Origin: Trichopria drosophilae
Lineage: Eukaryota > Arthropoda > Insecta > Hymenoptera > Diapriidae
Length of the DNA: 64,000 bases
NCBI GenBank assembly: GCA_030407085.1
Contig: JAQOWT010000025.1
Location: forward strand, 35,407 to 99,406
Direction: 5' to 3'
Part shown: piece after piece, positions 55,551 through 64,000 of the stretch
Position numbering within the stretch: position 1 is the stretch's first letter
How the letters are laid out: each line of letters begins with the position of its first letter
Made by a program: the position numbers and the translations under genes
The notes under the pieces: model-generated
Database searches by the model: none
What the model saw: the letters and a program-made list of their open reading frames with translations, nothing else
Told to the model about the DNA's origin: nothing

Positions 55551-56594
55551 TAAGACAATATTCCAGCTTCATTCGCGAATAACCTATCAACGTTACACCA
55601 GGATACTCAGCGAGTTTTTTGTAGGAAATTTTATGCTCCGCAAAAAAGGTTGAGTATTTTTTCAGTGGATCGTGCACTGATTTCGATTCGTAAGCCGTGG
55701 ATTAAAAAAGTGCCGATTTTTTCACTTTTAGTAACGCTTGCAGATCATTACAAATAATTAATAAAAACTAAATTCTCTACATGTAATGAATAAATAAACC
55801 CAAAAATGTAATAGAAGAGTACTTGTTCATTAATATTCCTTTCTTAACTATTTCTAATTTTAATCGCTATATTACGTTTAGCCGAACCCGTACGGCGTTC
55901 AGCCGGAAAACTGCCAAAAATTTCGTTACGTTCATATGTTCTTTAATGGTATTTATTACGTAATTTCAAATTGGCCGTAACTTTGTGAGACAAAATCGTA
56001 GTTGATCGAATCAAAGCTCATTTTTAAGGGTAAATGTAGTACTAAAAGTTGCAAAAAATACACAAGGCAAAACGCTTTGTTGCAACCTGTACGAAACGTC
56101 AAATCTGGCAGAATAATACGTTTTTTAGAGTACATAAACTCAAATATCGCAAAATCATGACGTTATGTGCCAATTGTGACTTCGGGTTCGGAATCTACGA
56201 ACAAAATTTCGTGTGATTCCGATAGTTTTCGCACGTTAAATTACGTCGAAAATGACCCACAGCTTCCAAACAACATCCAAGACCACCTCTTTGTAGACCG
56301 GTGTGTGACATACTTAAAGAAGACCCCCTAATCCAGGCATGAGACCGAACTACCCTCGTATGCAGGTAATATACTTATAGGTAGAATGAAATAGTTTTAA
56401 TTACCTTTCACATTCCATGATGAGTAATGTTCTAGGCCTCCCGTCACTTTGGCTCCCTGATTTAATCAGCTTTAGTTTCCAGGCCTCTGGCGACAGGATC
56501 TTAGTCTCATTTTCAGTCCACTCCTCCTACCAGTCGGTTAGACATCTTGCATCAGTGGAAAACTCGATACCCGTCTTTGTAACCTCTACAAAAC

Positions 56595-56900
56595 ATGGAA
56601 AAATATAACAACATCGATAGCTGCACTCATGAAATCTCCAACAGCAACATCAAGTGTCAATCTCGGCATGAGCCAACAACGATGGATAGCCAGTCCAGCA
56701 GCGGCATAGCAGCTTGCAGCCAAAAAGTTTGCAAGAGACAAACAAGGCTCCGGGAAGACGAAGAAGAGGATGATGATATATTAATTATAGACGCGTCTAA
56801 GGAATTGAGAGCATATCTGGATAACATATACCTGAAGATGCTGTTAGAAGACACTGCGAAACCTTCTCCACGCCGCCATCGGAAGCGGCGCAAAAATTGA
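56595..56900 (+). CDS. Array ORF copy 3
   Basis: Protein identical to copy 1. The unit shares the GATAGTTTTCGCACG spacer variant with copies 4 and 5, whereas copies 1, 2 and 6 have TTTGCGCACG. Confidence 0.55.
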   Translation: MEKYNNIDSCTHEISNSNIKCQSRHEPTTMDSQSSSGIAACSQKVCKRQTRLREDEEEDDDILIIDASKELRAYLDNIYLKMLLEDTAKPSPRRHRKRRKN

Positions 56901-57242
56901 TTATCATTATCTGAAGAATGTCAGTGCAAGTGTGAAAATCTTTGTAATAAATCAAATATTTTATAAGTAAAACGATGAATTTTTTATTCAATTTCCCATC
57001 ATTAGTGTAAGTAGAAAATTGGCTGTCCTTGTGCATTCAACATGACACCAGGAAAAGAATGTTCAATTTTTATAGTTTTTGACATAAGCATAAAACAGTG
57101 AATTTTCAATTAATGGAAAATTTCAATTATTTTTCACTTCAGGGAGGGCCCAATTCCAAAGTAAACGGGACATCCACGAGCAACGATGGATTATACATCA
57201 TATTTTAGAGAAGTTTCAAAAATATTAATAATTCAAATTGTA

Positions 57243-57507
57243 CACGGACAAAAATTGTTATGAAACTCCTCTGAAAAATCAAGCAAAATTTTCTGAAGAA
57301 GTTCGGCGCCCGACATCTACTAAAATTTACACTAGTAATTTCGGCAATATTTACTCGACTTTTTTGCTGACATGGACTGACGTATCTGAGTGTGATGGGT
57401 TATGTAAATATATATACTAAAGATGTTCGGCAAATATTGCCGAAGTTTCGATTGTGCACTTCTACTTGACGCATTTCAGTGGAATTTAATAATGAATTTT
57501 TTCCGTG
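57243..57507. mobile_element. CACGG-ended MITE, array copy 3
   Basis: Same site and flanks as array copy 1, no length change. Confidence 0.85.
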
Positions 57508-58551
57508 TAAGACAATATTCCAGCTTCATTCGCGAATAACCTATCAACGTTACACCAGGATACTCAGCGAGTTTTTTGTAGGAAATTTTATGCTCCGCAA
57601 AAAAGGTTGAGTATTTTTTCAGTGGATCGTGCACTGATTTCGATTCGTAAGCCGTGGATTAAAAAAGTGCCGATTTTTTCACTTTTAGTAACGCTTGCAG
57701 ATCATTACAAATAATTAATAAAAACTAAATTCTCTACATGTAATGAATAAATAAACCCAAAAATGTAATAGAAGAGTACTTGTTCATTAATATTCCTTTC
57801 TTAACTATTTCTAATTTTAATCGCTATATTACGTTTAGCCGAACCCGTACGGCGTTCAGCCGGAAAACTGCCAAAAATTTCGTTACGTTCATATGTTCTT
57901 TAATGGTATTTATTACGTAATTTCAAATTGGCCGTAACTTTGTGAGACAAAATCGTAGTTGATCGAATCAAAGCTCATTTTTAAGGGTAAATGTAGTACT
58001 AAAAGTTGCAAAAAATACACAAGGCAAAACGCTTTGTTGCAACCTGTACGAAACGTCAAATCTGGCAGAATAATACGTTTTTTAGAGTACATAAACTCAA
58101 ATATCGCAAAATCATGACGTTATGTGCCAATTGTGACTTCGGGTTCGGAATCTACGAACAAAATTTCGTGTGATTCCGATAGTTTTCGCACGTTAAATTA
58201 CGTCGAAAATGACCCACAGCTTCCAAACAACATCCAAGACCACCTCTTTGTAGACCGGTGTGTGACATACTTAAAGAAGACCCCCTAATCCAGGCATGAG
58301 ACCGAACTACCCTCGTATGCAGGTAATATACTTATAGGTAGAATGAAATAGTTTTAATTACCTTTCACATTCCATGATGAGTAATGTTCTAGGCCTCCCG
58401 TCACTTTGGCTCCCTGATTTAATCAGCTTTAGTTTCCAGGCCTCTGGCGACAGGATCTTAGTCTCATTTTCAGTCCACTCCTCCTACCAGTCGGTTAGAC
58501 ATCTTGCATCAGTGGAAAACTCGATACCCGTCTTTGTAACCTCTACAAAAC

Positions 58552-58857
58552 ATGGAAAAATATAACAACATCGATAGCTGCACTCATGAAATCTCCAACA
58601 GCAACATCAAGTGTCAATCTCGGCATGAGCCAACAACGATGGATAGCCAGTCCAGCAGCGGCATAGCAGCTTGCAGCCAAAAAGTTTGCAAGAGACAAAC
58701 AAGGCTCCGGGAAGACGAAGAAGAGGATGATGATATATTAATTATAGACGCGTCTAAGGAATTGAGAGCATATCTGGATAACATATACCTGAAGATGCTG
58801 TTAGAAGACACTGCGAAACCTTCTCCACGCCGCCATCGGAAGCGGCGCAAAAATTGA
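58552..58857 (+). CDS. Array ORF copy 4
   Basis: Protein identical to copy 1. Downstream this unit has a 2-bp longer AT run and several changes shared only with copy 6 (ATACTGAAG, GGAATAAAAAAG, CCCAAAGATGTAATAG). Confidence 0.55.
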   Translation: MEKYNNIDSCTHEISNSNIKCQSRHEPTTMDSQSSSGIAACSQKVCKRQTRLREDEEEDDDILIIDASKELRAYLDNIYLKMLLEDTAKPSPRRHRKRRKN

Positions 58858-59199
58858 TTATCATTATCTGAAGAATGTCAGTGCAAGTGTGAAAATCTTT
58901 GTAATAAATCAAATATTTTATAAGTAAAACGATGAATTTTTTATTCAATTTCCCATCATTAGTGTAAGTAGAAAATTGGCTGTCCTTGTGCATTCAACAT
59001 GACACCAGGAAAAGAATGTTCAATTTTTATAGTTTTTGACATAAGCATAAAACAGTGAATTTTCAATTAATGGAAAATTTCAATTATTTTTCACTTCAGG
59101 GAGGGCCCAATTCCAAAGTAAACGGGACATCCACGAGCAACGATGGCTTATACATCATATTTTAGAGAAGTTTCAAAAATATTAATAATTCAAATTGTA

Positions 59200-59466
59200 C
59201 ACGGACAAAAATTGTTATGAAACTCCTCTGAAAAATGAAGCAAAATTTTCTGAAGAAGTTCGGCGCCCGACATCTACTAAAATTTACACTAGTAATTTCG
59301 GCAATATTTACTCGACTTTTTTGCTGACATGGACTGACGTATCTGAGTGTGATGGGTTATGTACATATATATATACTGAAGATGTTCGGCAAATATTGCC
59401 GAAGTTTCGATTGTGCACTTCTACTTGACGCATTTCAGTGGAATTTAATAATGAATTTTTTCCGTG
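59200..59466. mobile_element. CACGG-ended MITE, array copy 4
   Basis: 267 bp because of a longer TATA run. Carries AAAATGAAGC in place of AAAATCAAGC and GTACATATATATATACTGAAG-type variation shared with array copy 6. Confidence 0.85.
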
Positions 59467-60510
59467 TAAGACAATATTCCAGCTTCATTCGCGAATAACC
59501 TATCAACGTTATACCAGGATACTCAGCGAGTTTTTTGTAGGAAATTTTATGCTCCGCAAAAAAGGTTGAGTATATTTTCAGTGGATCGTGCACTGATTTC
59601 GATTCGTAAGCCGTGGAATAAAAAAGTGCCGATTTTTTCACTTTTAGTAACGCTTGCAGATCATTACAAATAATTAGTAAAAACTAAATTCTCTACATGT
59701 AATGAATAAATAAACCCAAAGATGTAATAGAAGAGTACTTGTTAATTAATATTCCTTTCTTAACTATTTCTAATTTTAATCGCTATATTACGTTTAGCCG
59801 AACCCGTACGGCGTTCAGCCGGAAAACTGCCAAAAATTTCGTTACGTTCATATGTTCTTTAATGGTATTTATTACGTAATTTCAAATTGGCCGTAACTTT
59901 GTGAGACAAAATCGTAGTTGATCGAATCAAACCTCATTTTTAAGGGTAAATGTAGTACTAAAAGTTGCAAAAAATACACAAGGCAAAACGCTTTGTTGCA
60001 ACCTGTACGAAACGTCAAATCTGGCAGAATAATACGTTTTTTAGAGTACATAAACTCAAATATCGCAAAATCATGACGTTATGTGCCAATTGTGACTTCG
60101 GGTTCGGAATCTACGAACAAAATTTCGTGTGATTCCGATAGTTTTCGCACGTTAAATTACGTCGAAAATGACCCACAGCTTCCAAACAACATCCAAGACC
60201 ACCTCTTTGTAGACCGGTGTGTGACATACTTAAAGAAGACCCCCTAATCCAGGCATGAGACCGAACTACCCTCGTATGCAGGTAATATACTTATAGGTAG
60301 AATGAAATAGTTTTAATTACCTTTCACATTCCATGATGAGTAATGTTCTATGCCTCCCGTCACTTTGGCTCCCTGATTTAATCAGCTTTAGTTTCCAGGC
60401 CTCTGGCGACAGGATCTTAGTCTCATTTTCAGTCCACTCCTCCTACCAGTCGGTTAGACATCTTGCATCAGTGGAAAACTCGATACCCGTCTTTTTAACC
60501 TCTACAAAAC

Positions 60511-60816
60511 ATGGAAAAATATAACAACATCGATAGCTGCACTCATGAAATCTCCAACAGCAACATCAAGTGTCAATCTCGGCATGAGCCAACAACGATG
60601 GATAGCCAGTCCAGCAGCGGCATAGCAGCTTGCAGCCAAAAAGTTTGCAAGAGACAAACAAGGCTCCGGGAAGACGAAGAAGAGGATGATGATATATTAA
60701 TTATAGACGCGTCTAAGGAATTGAGAGCATATCTGGATAACATATACCTGAAGATGCTGTTAGAAGACACTGCGAAACCTTCTCCACGCCGCCATCGGAA
60801 GCGGCGCAAAAATTGA
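60511..60816 (+). CDS. Array ORF copy 5
   Basis: Protein identical to copy 1. Upstream, TTCTATGCC and CTTTTTAACC are shared only with copy 6, but the in-frame stop before the ATG is kept (TTT TAA). Confidence 0.55.
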   Translation: MEKYNNIDSCTHEISNSNIKCQSRHEPTTMDSQSSSGIAACSQKVCKRQTRLREDEEEDDDILIIDASKELRAYLDNIYLKMLLEDTAKPSPRRHRKRRKN

Positions 60817-61158
60817 TTATCATTATCTGAAGAATGTCAGTGCAAGTGTGAAAATCTTTGTAATAAATCAAATATTTTATAAGTAAAACGATGAATTTTT
60901 TATTCAATTTCCCATCATTAGTGTAAGTAGAAAATTGGCTGTCCTTGTGCATTCAACATGACACCAGGAAAAGAATGTTCAATTTTTATAGTTTTTGACA
61001 TAAGCATAAAACAGTGAATTTTCAATTAATGGAAAATTTCAATTATTTTTCACTTCAGGGAGGGCCCAATTCCAAAGTAAACGGGACATCCACGAGCAAC
61101 GATAACTTATACATCATATTTTAGAGAAGTTTCAAAAATATTAATAATTCAAATTGTA

Positions 61159-61423
61159 CACGGACAAAAATTGTTATGAAACTCCTCTGAAAAATCAAGC
61201 AAAATTTTCTGAAGAAGTTCGGCGCCCGACATCTACTAAAATTTACACTAGTAATTTCGGCAATATTTACTCGACTTTTTTGCTGACATGGACTGACGTA
61301 TCTGAGTGTGATGGGTTATGTAAATATATATACTAAAGATGTTCGGCAAATATTGCCGAAGTTTCGATTGTGCACTTCTACTTGACGCATTTCAGTGGAA
61401 TTTAATAATGAATTTTTTCCGTG
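61159..61423. mobile_element. CACGG-ended MITE, array copy 5
   Basis: 265 bp. The right flank is changed to TAATACAATA, so the TA itself is retained. Confidence 0.85.
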
Positions 61424-62467
61424 TAATACAATATTCCAGCTTCATTCGCGAATAACCTATCAACGTTATACCAGGATACTCAGCGAGTTTTTTGTAGGAA
61501 ATTTTATGCTCCGCAAAAAAGGTTGAGTATTTTTTCAGTGGATCGTGCACTGATTTCGATTCGTAAGCCGTGGATTAAAAAAGTGCCGATTTTTTCACTT
61601 TTAGTAACGCTTGCAGATCATTACAAATAATTAATAAAAACTAAATTCTCTACATGTAATGAATAAATAAACCCAAAAATGTAATAGAAGAGTACTTGTT
61701 CATTAATATTCCTTTCTTAACTATTTCTAATTTTAATCGCTATATTACGTTTAGCCGAACCCGTACGGCGTTCAGCCGGAAAACTGCCAAAAATTTCGTT
61801 ACGTTCATATGTTCTTTAATGGTATTTATTACGTAATTTCAAATTGGCCGTAACTTTGTGAGACAAAATCGTAGTTGATCGAATCAAACCTCATTTTTAA
61901 GGGTAAATGTAGTACTAAAAGTTGCAAAAAATACACAAGGCAAAACGCTTTGTTGCAACCTGTACGAAACGTCAAATCTGGCAGAATAATACGTTTTTTA
62001 GAGTACATAAACTCAAATATCGCAAAATCATGACGTTATGTGCCAATTGTGACTTCGGGTTCGGAATCTACGAACAAAATTTCGTGTGATTCCGATAGTT
62101 TGCGCACGTTAAATTACGTCGAAAATGACCCACAGCTTCCAAACAACATCCAAGACCACCTCTTTGTAGACCGGTGTGTGACATACTTAAAGAAGACCCC
62201 CTAATCCAGGCATGAGACCGAACTACCCTCGTATGCAGGTAATATACTTATAGGTAGAATGAAATAGTTTTAATTACCTTTCACATTCCATGATGAGTAA
62301 TGTTCTATGCCTCCCGTCACTTTGGCTCCCTGATTTAATCAGCTTTAGTTTCCAGGCCTCTGGCGACAGGATCTTAGTCTCATTTTCAGTCCACTCCTCC
62401 TACCAGTCGGTTAGACATCTTGCATCAGTGGAAAACTCGATACCCGTCTTTTTAACCTCTACAAAAC

Positions 62468-62773
62468 ATGGAAAAATATAACAACATCGATAGCTGCACT
62501 CATGAAATCTCCAACAGCAACATCAAGTGTCAATCTCGGCATGAGCCAACAACGATGGATAGCCAGTCCAGCAGCGGCATAGCAGCTTGCAGCCAAAAAG
62601 TTTGCAAGAGACAAAGAAGGCTCCGGGAAGACGAAGAAGAGGATGATGATATATTAATTATAGACGCGTCTAAGGAATTGAGAGCATATCTGGATAACAT
62701 ATACCTGAAGATGCTGTTAGAAGACACTGCGAAACCTTTTCCACGCCGCCATCGGAAGCGGCGCAAAAATTGA
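62468..62773 (+). CDS. Array ORF copy 6 (two amino-acid changes)
   Basis: The same ORF, start context and polyadenylation signal, with Thr50 to Arg and Ser91 to Phe. Both are missense in an otherwise near-invariant array. Neither alters the acidic/ILII motif or the basic tail. It is the last complete copy before the array ends. Confidence 0.55.
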   Translation: MEKYNNIDSCTHEISNSNIKCQSRHEPTTMDSQSSSGIAACSQKVCKRQRRLREDEEEDDDILIIDASKELRAYLDNIYLKMLLEDTAKPFPRRHRKRRKN

Positions 62774-63115
62774 TTATCATTATCTGAAGAATGTCAGTGC
62801 AAGTGTGAAAATCTTTGTAATAAATCAAATATTTTATAAGTAAAACGATGAATTTTTTATTCAATTTCCCATCATTAGTGTAAGTAGAAAATTGGCTGTC
62901 CTTGTGCATTCAACATGACTCCAGGAAAAGAATGTTCAATTTTTATAGTTTTTGACATAAGCATAAAACAGTGAATTTTCAATTAATGGAAAATTTCAAT
63001 TATTTTTCACTTCAGGGAGGGCCCAATTCCAAAGTAAACGGGACATCCACGAGCAACGATGGATTATACATCATACTTTAGAGAAGTTTCATAAATATTA
63101 ATAATTCAAATTGTA

Positions 63116-63386
63116 CACGGACAAAAATTGTTATGAAACTCCTCTGAAAAATCAAGCAAAATTTTCTGAAGAAGTTCGGCGCCCGACATCTACTAAAATT
63201 TACACTAGTAATTTCGGCAATATTTACTCGACTTTTTTGCTGACATGGACTGACGTATCTGAGTGTGATGGGTTATGTACATATATATATATATACTGAA
63301 GATGTTCGGCAAATATTGCCGAAGTTTCGATTGTGCACTTCTACTTGACGCATTTCAGTGGAATTTAATAATGAATTTTTTCCGTG
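63116..63386. mobile_element. CACGG-ended MITE, array copy 6
   Basis: 271 bp because of an expanded TATATATATA run; otherwise most like array copy 4. Confidence 0.85.
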
Positions 63387-63777
63387 TAAGACAATATTCC
63401 AGCTTCATTCGCGAATAACCTATCAACGTTATACCAGGATACTCAGCGAGTTTTTTGTAGGAAATTTTATGCTCCGCAAAAAAGGTTGAGTATATTTTCA
63501 GTGGATCGTGCACTGATTTCGATTCGTAAGCCGTGGAATAAAAAAGTGCCGATTTTTTCACTTTTAGTAACGCTTGCAGATCATTACAAATAATTAGTAA
63601 AAACTAAATTCTCTACATGTAATGAATAAATAAACCCAAAGATGTAATAGAAGAGTACTTGTTAATTAATATTCCTTTCTTAATGATTTCTAATTTTAAT
63701 CGCCATATTACGTTTAGCCGAACCCGTACGGCGTTCAGCCGGAAAACTGCCAAAAATTTCGTTACGTTCATATGTTC

Positions 63778-64000
63778 AATTTCATGAAACGGCATCGAAC
63801 ACATGTGCGCTCGGCCGATAAAGTAGTCAAATCAGCCTTTATACATCGACCGTGCCAGCTTAAAACGTAAAAGCTGTTATGGCTTGTATAAATTTAATAG
63901 CTGTGGCTTTTTTTTTCTCTCAGTGCAAGGATCTAGCAGAATGAATGAATATTTTATTTTTTCCCATCATTATGATAACGTATCATCACAGAACCACGAC
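63778..64000. other. Right flank of the array, no gene seen
   Basis: Unrelated to the unit from 63778 on (begins AATTTCATGAAACGGCATCG). Too short for further annotation. Confidence 0.5.

Larger units (their letters stand above)
51385..63777 (+). repeat. Tandem array: six ORF-bearing units of about 1,957 bp
   Basis: The 101-codon ORF start recurs at 52681, 54638, 56595, 58552, 60511 and 62468 (spacings 1957, 1957, 1957, 1959, 1957). Units are near-identical over their full length. Order in each unit: right inverted arm, about 900-bp spacer, ORF, AATAAA, truncated left arm with a MITE. The left edge (51385-51830) is a diverged unit start with a full foldback and no MITE. The right edge is abrupt at 63777 in the spacer (identity ends after CGTTCATATGTTC). 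Copy number in the real genome may differ from the assembly. Confidence 0.95.

Noticed and set aside
1..64000. tRNA, rRNA, CRISPR or telomeric repeats
   Set aside because: No cloverleaf, rRNA core, spaced short repeats or TTAGG arrays were seen by eye; a covariance-model search was not possible.

Overview
The window reads as AT-rich eukaryotic DNA, most likely from an insect. The evidence is the transposon families present (CACTA-like, Ty3/gypsy of two lineages, a Penelope-like element, LINE fragments, many TA-flanked MITEs), animal-type polyadenylation signals and long gene-poor stretches. A parasitoid or gall-forming wasp is a guess from family resemblance only. No rRNA, tRNA, CRISPR, operon or other prokaryotic feature was seen. 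No multi-exon host gene could be recognised; two possible short host exons are given with low confidence.

Layout. 1-2.5 kb: decayed CACTA/EnSpm-like transposase. 3.8-5.5 kb: small inverted-repeat element, then a 55-bp satellite that becomes a 110-bp higher-order dimer. 7.5-8.8 kb: near-complete palindrome (foldback element). 9-29 kb: mostly AT-rich intergenic or intronic DNA with small MITEs, a tyrosine-recombinase (Crypton-like) remnant and a possible solo LTR. 29.3-34.8 kb: nested block. A Penelope-like reverse transcriptase fragment is split by a 735-bp MITE. A LINE fragment is split by a 3.3-kb TA-flanked element that itself carries a MITE and two satellite arrays (100 bp and about 346 bp). 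35.9-37.0 kb: TIR element full of GGCGTAAAGT hairpins.

38.2-50.8 kb: an old, decayed Ty3/gypsy element on the minus strand (element A). It is interrupted by a 948-bp foldback, by a young complete Ty3/gypsy element (element B, 6.2 kb, near-identical LTRs, ACTC target duplication) and by a 704-bp TTAA-flanked MITE. Element B has an intact 928-codon pol, a frameshifted gag and protease, and an unusual third ORF.

51.4-63.8 kb: six near-identical tandem copies of a unit of about 1,957 bp. Each carries one 101-codon ORF with an insect-like start context and a downstream AATAAA. The predicted small protein has an acidic patch, a SUMO-interaction-like ILII core and a basic C-terminus. Each unit also carries a 265-271-bp CACGG-ended MITE that is absent from the diverged unit at the array's left edge, so the array amplified after that insertion. 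This amplified small-gene array is the best candidate for something undescribed.

Most interaction between parts is parasitic nesting, not pathway co-operation. One TIR signature (TA-CACGGA...TCCGTG-TA) recurs in at least four different elements.
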